Source: Alteromonas oceanisediminis (GTDB lineage: Bacteria; Pseudomonadota; Gammaproteobacteria; Enterobacterales; Alteromonadaceae). Taken from it: a DNA stretch of 64,000 nt. Positions 1-8,914 of this stretch are shown here, piece by piece (position 1 is the first letter of the stretch; each line of letters starts with the position of its first letter). The notes beneath the pieces were generated by a model, which was not told the origin of the DNA, did no database searches, and saw nothing but the letters and a program-made list of their open reading frames with translations. The translations under genes and the position numbers were made by a program. Where the stretch lies: assembly GCF_018474025.1 (NCBI RefSeq), contig NZ_JAHCTA010000008.1, positions 120,960 to 184,959 on the forward strand, read 5' to 3'.

Positions 1-953
1 TATTTGAAGCTCCAACTGGTTCCAATGCACGGCACGCCTTGTGATAGAGCGCTGACACAACCATGAAAGCGTGAGCACACCACTGCGCGGCTTTGACCAA
101 TGATCCCTTTGACCACCAAGGGGTCATTTTCCTCAATAATCTTCAATGGTTGTGAGCATGCAGCGGCAATGTCAGCACAGATAGGCGCATCACCCGCGCC
201 CTCGTGATTCAGGATCACAGGCGTTAAACCTTCTGCAATGCCTAATTCTGAAAGTTGAACAAACAGGTTAAGGTAACGAGTGGCCCACAGATTGTTACTG
301 TTTTGACTGCTCACCATCTTATTGTTGGGCACGAGCAACAAGGTTGATTTACCGTCGGTAAAATAGTCCGGGCATCGGCCTTTAACGATATTGGTGAAAT
401 CCGGAAATTGGCGAAGATTCGACTGGTCAGAAAGTAACTCTGCCACATGGTTATAACTTGAGGCTTCTCTGGCAAGAATGAGCGAGGCTTTAGGCAGCGC
501 TCGTTGTAGCGCGTGCACATCGGTAGGCCGAGTAAAAGCGCCCAGTGCCTGTGGCAGCAATACATAGGGCTTATTGCGCTGATCAAACCGATGCAGTTCT
601 GCGCACAATTGAGTGATCACACGGCTTGGCCATTGGTCGCCATATGCAAAGCCGGAGGCATCCAGTACGGCGTCAATATCGGCCTCAGTGATAATTCCCC
701 ATTGCTGCGCCATCTGCTTACGCCATGACTGGGGTATCAAATCGCTGAAGCGGTTAAGGTTTAAGGGGCCTTTTTGCAACATAAGTTTTTTGTATGCGCC
801 GACATTGGCGATGCACGCGTAAGGTGTTTGACGATTGGGGCGGAGCACAACATTAATGTCACTACGCCATTCAGCCAATGCCTGCAATACAGCATGCAGC
901 ATAAGTTCTGCGCCTTTATTGACAAATTGTGTACCGCGAATTTCAATATTCAT
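1..953 (-). CDS. Polysaccharide pyruvyl transferase family protein (3' end cut by window edge)
   Basis: The gene reads leftward off the window, so the C terminus is missing; 317 codons are visible. The N terminus has the family's NKGAELML motif (residues 12-19). Near the visible end is SRFHG followed by ALSQGVP, the sugar-nucleotide-type motif shared by WcaK/CsaB pyruvyl transferases. The family transfers pyruvate from phosphoenolpyruvate to a sugar as a ketal, which gives the polymer acidic groups. ATG start at 951-953, with AAGGA about 8 bases upstream. It is the last visible gene of the leftward EPS operon, 21 bases after the nitroreductase-like gene. The exact acceptor cannot be read. Some family members act on other substrates, so pyruvylation is an inference. 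Confidence 0.85.
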   Translation of the reverse strand, partial: MNIEIRGTQFVNKGAELMLHAVLQALAEWRSDINVVLRPNRQTPYACIANVGAYKKLMLQKGPLNLNRFSDLIPQSWRKQMAQQWGIITEADIDAVLDASGFAYGDQWPSRVITQLCAELHRFDQRNKPYVLLPQALGAFTRPTDVHALQRALPKASLILAREASSYNHVAELLSDQSNLRQFPDFTNIVKGRCPDYFTDGKSTLLLVPNNKMVSSQNSNNLWATRYLNLFVQLSELGIAEGLTPVILNHEGAGDAPICADIAAACSQPLKIIEENDPLVVKGIIGQSRAVVCSRFHGCVSALSQGVPCIGTSWSFK

Positions 954-974
954 AGCCTGTTCCTTGAAAGTGAA

Positions 975-2036
975 TTAGTGCTGCTTGAGCAGCGTGTCGG
1001 CGTTCTTTTTTTGTGAGAATGGGATGCCGCCATCTTTGATTGCATACCCCACTGAAATCAGCATAATCGGGCGTTCATAGGGCGATAGGTTGAGTTTTTT
1101 ACTCATCATTTGTTCGCGCGACTCGATATCTGGCCAATTGATGGGGCAAGTAGAAAGCGATAGCGTCTCGCACGCCAGCATAAATTGCATCGCAGCCAAC
1201 GCGCCGTCGATATAGATGACATGTCTATCGCGCTCTTTCGGATACGCACTCAAATCACCCACCACCACAACGGAACACGGCAGATTGTTTACCCATCCGG
1301 CAGTGCCCATCGCACAGGCCGCTATATCAACCGCTTTGTCTTGATGGTTGAACGCATAAAATTTAAACGGTTGTCGATTACAGGCCGATGGCGCCAAACT
1401 CGCGGCGTTAATTGCCTGCTGAAGTTTGCCCCATTCAACTGGTTTCTGTTGATACCAGCGCACAGACCGACGGCGTTTAAACAACGTCAGCAATTCGTCG
1501 TAATCCAACGGGCACTTCGGCAATGTGTCGTGCGCATAGGGCACTGAACTGACTTGTGCGCCGGATGAGCTGATCGCGCTAAACGCTTTGCGCTGGGTGT
1601 CGACAATCGGTGTCGCACTAACTACATCAAAGTAAAGACACAAAACATCATGCGCCCATTTTTGTTCTTCGTGATCTAAGCGCTTGGCCATCACGCAATC
1701 CCGGAAACAACTGACTGTTTCACCAATGTACCCTTCGGCAAAAACACTGCGGCGGGGGCGCATGATCAACCCCTTCTCTAAGCGGTGAATATTACGACGT
1801 AACAGCACGCAACTTTCGCCAATGTCGCGAAGCGATTGTTTGTAACGAATGCGGCCTTGCAACACGGCCAGATGTTCGCGATCAAACCGACGGCTAAAGA
1901 CGCAGTAATACAGCGACGCAAGGCGCCCGTGTGAGGCGAAAAGTGGGATCGTGGCGTCATCGAATTGATGCACAACGTGCAATAAGCGCTGCTTGATTTG
2001 CTTAGCGATTTGAATAAGTTGGGGTCGAAGCGACAT
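975..2036 (-). CDS. Nitroreductase-family protein of the EPS cluster
   Basis: The C-terminal half (about residues 180-353) is an FMN-dependent nitroreductase fold: RRRSVRW at 188-194 and PSACNRQPF at 216-224 are the usual flavin-contacting segments. The N-terminal ~175 residues are not nitroreductase; they hold a HRLEKGL motif (84-90) that I associate with nitroreductase-like proteins from polysaccharide clusters. A start 13 codons further upstream would overlap the flippase gene. I prefer the ATG at 2036 because AAGGA lies about 6 bases ahead of it and 10 bases separate it from the flippase stop. It sits between wzx and the pyruvyl transferase gene in one operon, so a role in modifying the polymer is likely. 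The reaction is unknown. Confidence 0.8.
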   Translation of the reverse strand: MSLRPQLIQIAKQIKQRLLHVVHQFDDATIPLFASHGRLASLYYCVFSRRFDREHLAVLQGRIRYKQSLRDIGESCVLLRRNIHRLEKGLIMRPRRSVFAEGYIGETVSCFRDCVMAKRLDHEEQKWAHDVLCLYFDVVSATPIVDTQRKAFSAISSSGAQVSSVPYAHDTLPKCPLDYDELLTLFKRRRSVRWYQQKPVEWGKLQQAINAASLAPSACNRQPFKFYAFNHQDKAVDIAACAMGTAGWVNNLPCSVVVVGDLSAYPKERDRHVIYIDGALAAMQFMLACETLSLSTCPINWPDIESREQMMSKKLNLSPYERPIMLISVGYAIKDGGIPFSQKKNADTLLKQH

Positions 2037-2046
2037 AAAGGATTCC

Positions 2047-3390
2047 TTAACCTTGGCGGCGCTGTTGCCAGCCACTGACTGCTCGCCGCGCGTCGATTAA
2101 CGCGCTGACGACGTTAAAAGACTGCGTTATCACGCGCGCCATCGGGCGGGTAGGTTTAGCCAACCAAAATACGCCGTACCCCGCTACCGCATAGGAAACG
2201 AGTGTTGCAATCGCCGCGCCGACACCGCCGTACAATGGAATAAGCACGAGATTGAGTAACACGTTGATCACCGCACCTACGCCGTGGCTGAGCAAGGAAA
2301 ACTGCAGTAAGTGTTCTGCAATTAGCCATTTACTGGCGAGCGCGCGAACAAAAATGAAAACGCCAGCCCATACGTGCAATTGCAGAACCAATGCTGAGCC
2401 ATTGAATGCTGGGCCGAACAATAGGTTAACCAACCACGGTGCTATGCTGGCGATGACGATGGCGATAAGCAACGCAGCACCAAACAGTAAGTTGCAACTC
2501 TGCTGGAGCCGTTTCTGATAGCGAGCTTCGTTTTTTTTCCGCAGTGACAGTAACGCCGGAAAAATAGCCGTCACAAATGCGGTCGCAAAGAAATACCAGA
2601 CTTCCGACAACCGCACCGCAGCAGAGTAGATACCCACTTCGGCGCGCGTCGTCATGCTGGCAAGCATCAGTTGGTCAATCTTCAAATAAATGATGGCGGC
2701 AAATCCAGAAAGCACCAACCAAAATGACTGTTTAAATAGCGCGACGCCATAGTGCCAGTTGACATGACTGAAACTGATATGGCGTTGGTAACGTGTGTAT
2801 AACAGCCAGTACACGGCCCCAATAAAGACTAATTCAGCCGCAAATAGCAATCCGACTAACAAGAAGGACTGTGTCGCTAGCGCCACTGCCACTTTTGCCG
2901 CCGCAAACCCAGCCATAAAAGCAAAGCGACACATGACGACAGGGCGAATGTTCATGTGCGCCTGAAACCAAAACTCCAATGCCTGCAGGCCATACGTGCT
3001 TGAGGCTAATGCCAGACACACCAGTAAAGTCCATTCAGCGGGTGTTAACGCAACAGTACTCGCCACAATCAAAACACACAGCGAAGCGCTCGCAATACTC
3101 GCAAGGAGTCGAAAAACGCAGGTCGTGGATAAGATGGTGTCTTCCGTGTGGCGCGCGTCTAATAACTCACGGGTAATAATTGCATTCATGCCTAAAGAGG
3201 CGAGTGGTGGGATCAGCGCCGCCCCCGCCAGTAAAAAGTTGAGCTGACCAAATGCTTCGGGCCCTAATTGACGCGCAATCACCATAGTGACAAAAAAGCT
3301 CAAGCCCATGCTGGCGACTTTTTCTAACGTTAACCATGACGTGTTTTTCAATACACGATTCAGTGTAGTTGGCGCTGTTTCTGCGGTCAT
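2047..3390 (-). CDS. wzx: Polysaccharide flippase, Wzx/MATE-like
   Basis: This is a 447-residue, strongly hydrophobic protein with about 12-14 predicted membrane segments. The opening LGLSFF...ARQLGPEAFGQLNF-type signature is typical of the polysaccharide transport (PST) flippases. Wzx moves the undecaprenyl-linked repeat unit from the cytoplasmic to the periplasmic face of the inner membrane. A TTG at 3402 is in frame, but the ATG at 3390 is preceded by GAGA at good distance and is preferred. The neighbours are a sulfotransferase gene (upstream, 8 bases away) and the nitroreductase-like gene (downstream). Flippase and Wzy polymerase in the same operon argue for the Wzy-dependent route. Confidence 0.9.
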   Translation of the reverse strand: MTAETAPTTLNRVLKNTSWLTLEKVASMGLSFFVTMVIARQLGPEAFGQLNFLLAGAALIPPLASLGMNAIITRELLDARHTEDTILSTTCVFRLLASIASASLCVLIVASTVALTPAEWTLLVCLALASSTYGLQALEFWFQAHMNIRPVVMCRFAFMAGFAAAKVAVALATQSFLLVGLLFAAELVFIGAVYWLLYTRYQRHISFSHVNWHYGVALFKQSFWLVLSGFAAIIYLKIDQLMLASMTTRAEVGIYSAAVRLSEVWYFFATAFVTAIFPALLSLRKKNEARYQKRLQQSCNLLFGAALLIAIVIASIAPWLVNLLFGPAFNGSALVLQLHVWAGVFIFVRALASKWLIAEHLLQFSLLSHGVGAVINVLLNLVLIPLYGGVGAAIATLVSYAVAGYGVFWLAKPTRPMARVITQSFNVVSALIDARRAVSGWQQRRQG

Positions 3391-3398
3391 ATTTTCTC

Positions 3399-4196
3399 TC
3401 AAACTGCCTGCGCGTGCGGCGCGGCTTTAAACATGGCCTGATAAATCGCTGTATCACGCTCACACAACGCTTCAATGCGATCTCGGTACACACGGTTGTG
3501 TTTAATTTCATCCGCCAAACGATGATTTGGGCTGGTGTTAGCGCGCGGGATCTTCAGAGAGCGTGTGTAACGTTGTTCAAATTGAGCAGAAAATACCGGC
3601 ATAGCTTCCAGTTGCCCGACGATGGCAAAGCGATTTAAATTCGCTATTGCGGCCTTTACCACAGCATCATCCGGTTGGGTCAGAATATCTTCGAACGCGT
3701 AACCACTGAAATATCGACAATACCCTGTGCCGCTGCGTAGCGCTTTTTCGGTGTCTAAATACGCTTCGAAATTACTGGTATTGGTATGCCAGTCAGATGT
3801 TTTATAGGTGTTGTAGATGTATTCCGAAATGAACCGGTCAACCGGATTTCGCAAAACGGTGACAAAATCCCAGTCAGCAAAATCTGCAACAACCTGTGGC
3901 GCTGCATAACAGTGGCCGGTGACGAATAGGCTGTGTTTACGGTGCATGAAACTGACCAGATTAATCTGTCGCGCCAGCATCATATCGATGGATAAGAGCG
4001 ACTCTGCACGCTTGCTGCCTTTTAAATCAATGTGCGTCACGAGGGGCGTGCCTTTTAAGTAGGCGGGGTACAAACTTTTGAAAATGCCATCATAGACAGA
4101 CACGCCTGCACATTTTGGGACGTGAATAAAGGCAACTTTAGGATGGTTTAACACTTTTTGTTTCAGTGTTTGCGTCATGCTTGATACCAGGCTCAT
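3399..4196 (-). CDS. Sulfotransferase family protein, probably carbohydrate sulfotransferase
   Basis: The protein has 265 residues. HVPKCAGVS (25-33) is the 5'-phosphosulfate-binding loop of PAPS-dependent sulfotransferases, and LRNPVDRFISEY (115-126) is the 3'-phosphate-binding segment, so both cofactor motifs are intact. These enzymes move sulfate from PAPS to a hydroxyl or amino group. Inside an EPS operon the acceptor is most likely a sugar of the repeat unit, giving a sulfated polymer as is common in marine bacteria. The start overlaps the end of the upstream glycosyltransferase by 4 bases (ATGA type), so the two are translationally coupled. The acceptor is not known. No PAPS synthesis genes lie in the window. 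Confidence 0.85.
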   Translation of the reverse strand: MSLVSSMTQTLKQKVLNHPKVAFIHVPKCAGVSVYDGIFKSLYPAYLKGTPLVTHIDLKGSKRAESLLSIDMMLARQINLVSFMHRKHSLFVTGHCYAAPQVVADFADWDFVTVLRNPVDRFISEYIYNTYKTSDWHTNTSNFEAYLDTEKALRSGTGYCRYFSGYAFEDILTQPDDAVVKAAIANLNRFAIVGQLEAMPVFSAQFEQRYTRSLKIPRANTSPNHRLADEIKHNRVYRDRIEALCERDTAIYQAMFKAAPHAQAV

Positions 4197-5080
4197 TGGA
4201 ATGCTCCCTTTCGATAACGGCGTTGCCGCACCAGTTTGTTCTTCGCCAGTTCAACGAGTGCTGTCAGTGTGCTCCACCAACCAGCATGACGTATCGCAGT
4301 GGCCAGCCATGCCGCCTTATGGCGCTTTTTGGGAAGAAACGCGAGCAGTTGCTGTGCAACGCGTCGTTTAAAATGATAATCACCCAACCACTCTCGATGT
4401 TTGAGTGCGGATTGCAAACGGATCTCGCCTTGCGCCGGTGTGAGTTTTTGTACTCTGGCGGTGATGCCATTTTCAGTGTGTTCACGGTAGTCAAACAGCG
4501 CCTTCGGGATATTCACAAACACGCGTTTTGCCTGCACAAAACGCACATACAAATCCCAGTCTTGGCCATTCGGCAATGCTTCGTCGAACGGAATGTCTAA
4601 CAAGTGTTGGCGCTTTGCACTGAACCCACTCATTCCACTGAATGCGTTGCCTGTGCGTAGCGATTGTTCATTCACTCGGATTTGCGGATTAATATGCGAG
4701 ATGTGATGCCTAAACATGATGGAGTGACCACACACCACGGCATCGGCACCTACTGCATAGGCTTTCAAATGCTCACTGATAAATTCGCGATGCCAGCTGT
4801 CGTCGTCATCCAGAAAGGCCACAACCTCATATTGCGCAATGGCGACCCCAATGTTTCGAGCGGTGTTCGCTCCGCTTGGCGTTGGCAAGCGGTGATAACG
4901 AATATGCGTGTGTGGAAACTGTTCCAGCACACTGCGGTAATCGGCGCTTGAGGCGTCGTCCACGATCACGATTTCGCTGGGCGGGTAAGTTTGATCCAAT
5001 ACGCTATTCAGCGCTTGATACAAATAGTCAGGACGCTCGTGGGTAATGATCAGGGCGCTAACGCGCAGGTGGCTATTCAT
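4193..5080 (-). CDS. Glycosyltransferase family 2
   Basis: A GT-A fold glycosyltransferase of 295 residues. It starts with a Rossmann strand (SALIITHERPDYL, about 8-20) and has VIVDDAS at 38-44 and the metal-binding acidic run DDDD at 91-94. GT2 enzymes add one sugar from a nucleotide donor to the lipid-linked repeat unit on the cytoplasmic side. The frame is open further upstream, but the ATG at 5080 matches the family N terminus and overlaps the previous gene's stop by 8 bases. The ribosome site there is weak, which suggests translational coupling. Donor and linkage cannot be predicted. Confidence 0.9.
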   Translation of the reverse strand: MNSHLRVSALIITHERPDYLYQALNSVLDQTYPPSEIVIVDDASSADYRSVLEQFPHTHIRYHRLPTPSGANTARNIGVAIAQYEVVAFLDDDDSWHREFISEHLKAYAVGADAVVCGHSIMFRHHISHINPQIRVNEQSLRTGNAFSGMSGFSAKRQHLLDIPFDEALPNGQDWDLYVRFVQAKRVFVNIPKALFDYREHTENGITARVQKLTPAQGEIRLQSALKHREWLGDYHFKRRVAQQLLAFLPKKRHKAAWLATAIRHAGWWSTLTALVELAKNKLVRQRRYRKGAFQ

Positions 5081-6185
5081 TGCTAAAGGCACTCTGTTGT
5101 TGTGAATGAAAAACGGAACTTTTAAAAACGTGCAATGTAGATTCGGCAATCGTTGCCCAATTAAATTTATCCAGAATGGCTGCGCCGTTTACCGGCGGTA
5201 AAAAGCGTGTCAATGCCCTTGCCAGCTCATCAATATTGCCAGTCTCAAAATAGTGTGCACTGGTGAGGCCGATGTCTTTATTGGGCTGAATGTCACTGAG
5301 TAACACCGGCGTGTTGGCGCTTAACGCTTCCAATGCCACAATGGGTAAGCCTTCATGGTATGACGGTAAAATAAAGCGCTCGGCATGGGCGTAGAGTGCG
5401 AGCAAAGCATCGCCGTGCTGTCGGCCCGCAAAGATAACGCGCCGATCGGCACTCTGACGCAGTGTTTGCGTGTACTCATCTTGATGGTCAGCGTCGCCGA
5501 CTATCACTAACGGCATATCAATCCCGCTGCGCTTATGTGCTTCAATGAGATCAGAAAAACCTTTTTCAGGTACCAGGCGACCAACAGTCAGAATGTAATT
5601 TTCGGGCAAAAGCCCGAGGGCTAAGTCCTCGATGTCAGGCGCTTCTCGACTAAAATCGGCATTGGCGCCGTTGGGAATAAAATGGATGTGTGGCGCTTTG
5701 CGAGGAAATCGCTGCTGCAGCTCATGAGCTAAAGATTTTCCGACAACAATCACATCATGCGCCCAATGAAGCGCAAAAAACTCACCACAGCGCAGCAGCG
5801 TTTTAGCGAGCGTATTCCATTTTTGTCGGTTATAGTCGGCGCCGTGATGCGTGACCACTACCCGGAAACCAAGCAAGCGCGCCAATGGCGTAAATAAACT
5901 GGGGCCGATCGCATGCAAATGCACGACATCAGGCTTAACATACAGGCGCGCGTAGCACAGTGCGATAAACGTGTGCAGTGCCGTTTCAAGCCACTTATTG
6001 CGAATTGTCCATACCGGTAACACGTTGACACCACGGTACACGGCGCGCTGTTTTACATAGGGCGAACGGGCCAAAACAACAATGTCTGCATGCTCGCTTA
6101 AACGCTGATAAAGCGCCTGACAGTGAGTTTCAATACCGCCCATAACGTGTGGAATACCACGTAAACCAATGGCACAAATTTTCAT
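5073..6185 (-). CDS. Glycosyltransferase family 4
   Basis: A GT-B fold enzyme of 370 residues. The N-terminal acceptor domain starts with GLRGIPHVMGGIE (7-19). The C-terminal donor domain has VGRLVPEKGF (201-210) and the EX7E motif within EGLPIVALEAL (Glu278 and Glu286), the signature of retaining GT4 enzymes. It adds a sugar to the growing lipid-linked unit. ATG start at 6185, overlapping the polymerase gene's stop by 4 bases; it is followed by the GT2 gene. The sugar specificity is not readable from sequence. Confidence 0.92.
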   Translation of the reverse strand: MKICAIGLRGIPHVMGGIETHCQALYQRLSEHADIVVLARSPYVKQRAVYRGVNVLPVWTIRNKWLETALHTFIALCYARLYVKPDVVHLHAIGPSLFTPLARLLGFRVVVTHHGADYNRQKWNTLAKTLLRCGEFFALHWAHDVIVVGKSLAHELQQRFPRKAPHIHFIPNGANADFSREAPDIEDLALGLLPENYILTVGRLVPEKGFSDLIEAHKRSGIDMPLVIVGDADHQDEYTQTLRQSADRRVIFAGRQHGDALLALYAHAERFILPSYHEGLPIVALEALSANTPVLLSDIQPNKDIGLTSAHYFETGNIDELARALTRFLPPVNGAAILDKFNWATIAESTLHVFKSSVFHSQQQSAFSNE

Positions 6186-7510
6186 GTCGAAACTCCTTTC
6201 AGTGGTGTCGGAGCAAGCCTAAGAGGATAAGCTGAGTGATGAACTACGACCGGTTGGTGAGCAAAAATGGCAGCGCAGATAATGGCGTAAACAATCAAGC
6301 CTTCAATATTCCACAGTGGCATGGTGGCGAGATTGAGGATCAAAAAACCGAGGAGTGAGAAGAAGCATTTCTTGCGTAAGGTCACATCGGCAATACGCCA
6401 TGCACTGCGTAACAGTGCGGCGTTAAATACACCAAACAAGGTCAAGCCCAAAATGCCGTATTCATACAAATAGGAAATAAACGTATTGTGCGCATATTTC
6501 TCAAATACACCGTTCCATGCTTCAGGCCCGGCACCAAACCAACGTTGCGAGGCATCAGCCATTTCCCAAGCCGATAGATACTGGCTCCACAGATACACGC
6601 GTGCTGAAAATAGATCCTGTTCCCAATCCGTAAAGTAGACCGGTGCTTTGATCAGTTCTCGCCAGTGTGATGCGACCACGTAAATATCGTTGAAGCGCTC
6701 AGCCACACTGTCTTTAAACATCCATGCAACCGCCACAGCTGACGTGGCCAATGCGGCAATACTGAAGAATTGGTAGCGCTTTGCTACTTTTGACTCAAAC
6801 CAGGAAAACAGGAAGATCACAACAATGGGCAACACGGCGAGCATTGAGGTGCGATAGTTGGTCAAAAAGAGGAGAACCACGCCGATAAAGAATAGGCTGT
6901 TTTGCCACGGGAAACTGCGCAGGTTTTGCAGGCAAATGCTCAGCACAAAACCAACCAATATCATCGAAAATGCGGCTTCGTGATGGTAGCCGCCAATGAA
7001 ACTTACCGAGCCGTCACTTTCTGCGGCCTTCGCCTCGCCCAACACGATAGACAGGCACTGTAGTGAAACCGGCAAAACAAACGAAACCAGCAGAGCGCGT
7101 AATACGGGATCAAGCCCAGCGCGCCGAATGGCAAGGAACAATGCACCGGCTAACACCATAAAATAGAGCCACTTCACCACCACGACAATAAAGCCACCCA
7201 CTTGAGCATTGATTGCGGCGCTTAACACAACGATGAGCGCGAAGGCATAGAAAAGTAGCCAATACCGTAAGAGAAAAAGTTGCCGCGGTAGCAGGGAGAA
7301 GCCAGCCGCAACAACAAAAATTGAGCCAATAGCATTGATCGATAAACCGCCCACTAGCGGCGGGTAGGTCACCGTATGAAATGCAGACAGCGCAAAGCGC
7401 AGCCACAGTGCGACCATCACAAACACAGTGAAACCTTCGCAGCGTCTGGCGACCCGATAGAGCAGCACGGCGCTGAGGAGAACAAGGGCGATTTTAACGA
7501 TTTCAAACAT
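6182..7510 (-). CDS. wzy: O-antigen/EPS polymerase, Wzy-like
   Basis: An integral membrane protein of 442 residues with about ten or more hydrophobic segments and one large polar loop. AHNTFISYLYEYGILGL just after the loop is the conserved element of the Wzy_C/O-antigen ligase superfamily. It is expected to join flipped repeat units in the periplasm. A TTG at 7558 would extend the protein by 16 residues into the previous gene. The ATG at 7510 overlaps that gene's stop by 8 bases and starts at the first hydrophobic helix, so I chose it. Since Wzx, Wzy, Wzc and Wza are all here, polymerase is more likely than ligase. Confidence 0.85.
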   Translation of the reverse strand: MFEIVKIALVLLSAVLLYRVARRCEGFTVFVMVALWLRFALSAFHTVTYPPLVGGLSINAIGSIFVVAAGFSLLPRQLFLLRYWLLFYAFALIVVLSAAINAQVGGFIVVVVKWLYFMVLAGALFLAIRRAGLDPVLRALLVSFVLPVSLQCLSIVLGEAKAAESDGSVSFIGGYHHEAAFSMILVGFVLSICLQNLRSFPWQNSLFFIGVVLLFLTNYRTSMLAVLPIVVIFLFSWFESKVAKRYQFFSIAALATSAVAVAWMFKDSVAERFNDIYVVASHWRELIKAPVYFTDWEQDLFSARVYLWSQYLSAWEMADASQRWFGAGPEAWNGVFEKYAHNTFISYLYEYGILGLTLFGVFNAALLRSAWRIADVTLRKKCFFSLLGFLILNLATMPLWNIEGLIVYAIICAAIFAHQPVVVHHSAYPLRLAPTPLKGVST

Positions 7511-8699
7511 GAGAGATGCTGCGTTGCCGCTGCCGAGGTGTTGATCCGGTCGATTCAATCAAATGTGTGATGCTGTCGACCATGCGCTCTGGCGTAAATG
7601 TTGCGGCGCGCCGAGTTGCCTGACACTCGTAATGTTGGCGGGTTTGAGGCTGAGCCATTAATTGTAACCCTTCCGATAAGGCTGTTTCCTCATTACAGGG
7701 GCATAAAATGCCGTAATGTGCCTTAATTCCCTGTGTATCAGGCCTACCTTGCCCGCCGAGGATCTCAGCCGGGCCCGAAGGGCAGTCCGTCACAACCACG
7801 GCTTTCCCCAGTGTCATCGCTTCGACAATCGCGTTTGGGAAGCCTTCTGCATTGGAGCTTGAGGCAAAAAAGGTAGCGTGTTTAAAGTAGGGGTAAGGGT
7901 TTTTTTGGAAGCCGGCAAAGAGCACTTTTTCCTTGATACCAAGGTCTGATGCCAGTTTTTCCAAGGCCACTCGCTCGTCGCCCTGACCCAATATAACCAG
8001 TTGGAACGGCAATGCAGCGCGCGCAAAGGCACGCAATAATAGGCTGAAATTTTTATTCGCGGTTAATCTTCCGGCCGCTAAAATATAGGGTTGCTCAGGC
8101 AAATCAGGGCAGGGTAAATCGGCCAGTCGATTTAAGGCCTCACGCTCGTAGGCGTTGTAGACCACGGTGATTTTTTCGGCACAAATCCCGAAATTCTCAA
8201 CCAGATCGTCGGCAACGCCGGTTGATACCGCAGCAATATGGTTAGCCAGGGGATAGCATAGTCGAACCAGCATTTTGCTAATGCTCGCTGACAATCCGTT
8301 GCCTAAATGTGAAGTCGTATTCACACGCTCACTGATGATACAGGGAATGCCGTGACGTTTGCTGACCAATGTACTGGCGATATTGCTGCGCGTGAGAAAA
8401 CTGATTATGTGGTCGGGTTGATACTGAGCGACCCAACGATCTAATTTTCGTACACTTTTCAGCAACGACTGTTTGCTATCTAAACAGGCTTTTTGCACGA
8501 ATGGAGGACATTGCTGCGATTCTTGCGCACGGTCAAGCAAAACCAAATGAAACTGAACCTGATGCTGCTGAGCGTAAGGATGAAGCCACTTCAATAAATG
8601 GCACGCAACTCGCTCAGCGCCACCCCCTTCCAATGAATTAATCACAATCGCAATGACACGTGGCTTAGCGCTGTCGTGCAGAATTGTTGCTTTGCGCAT
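7503..8699 (-). CDS. Glycosyltransferase family 4
   Basis: A GT-B enzyme of 398 residues with the GGGAERV loop (25-31) seen in many EPS/LPS GT4 proteins, a donor-domain AAGRLTANKNF segment (208-218) and the EX7E-type motif EGFPNAIVEA (285-294). It should transfer a sugar during repeat-unit assembly. It is the first glycosyltransferase gene after wzc, separated from it by 215 bases with no clear gene. ATG start at 8699. Its stop overlaps the polymerase start. Donor sugar unknown. Confidence 0.92.
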   Translation of the reverse strand: MRKATILHDSAKPRVIAIVINSLEGGGAERVACHLLKWLHPYAQQHQVQFHLVLLDRAQESQQCPPFVQKACLDSKQSLLKSVRKLDRWVAQYQPDHIISFLTRSNIASTLVSKRHGIPCIISERVNTTSHLGNGLSASISKMLVRLCYPLANHIAAVSTGVADDLVENFGICAEKITVVYNAYEREALNRLADLPCPDLPEQPYILAAGRLTANKNFSLLLRAFARAALPFQLVILGQGDERVALEKLASDLGIKEKVLFAGFQKNPYPYFKHATFFASSSNAEGFPNAIVEAMTLGKAVVVTDCPSGPAEILGGQGRPDTQGIKAHYGILCPCNEETALSEGLQLMAQPQTRQHYECQATRRAATFTPERMVDSITHLIESTGSTPRQRQRSISHV

Positions 8700-8914
8700 A
8701 ATGTTCTAATCCCTGTAATCTAATGGTAGCCACCTAATTCAGGCCATTGCAAAGCCAGTGCCATTGTGGGTCGTCACCGGCTAACGTCAACAGCCATGCG
8801 GCATTGCGTAAAACAAGCGCGAATGAGCACAATCACCAACATCAAAACAAGCGTCGATCTGTCTGCTATCCGCGCCATTTGACCTGTCAACGCACGTAGG
8901 TCTTTGCGTGAATG

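Noticed and set aside
8700..8914. A short hydrophobic leftward frame between wzc and the first glycosyltransferase gene
   Set aside because: About 34 codons with no convincing ribosome site; too little to call a gene.
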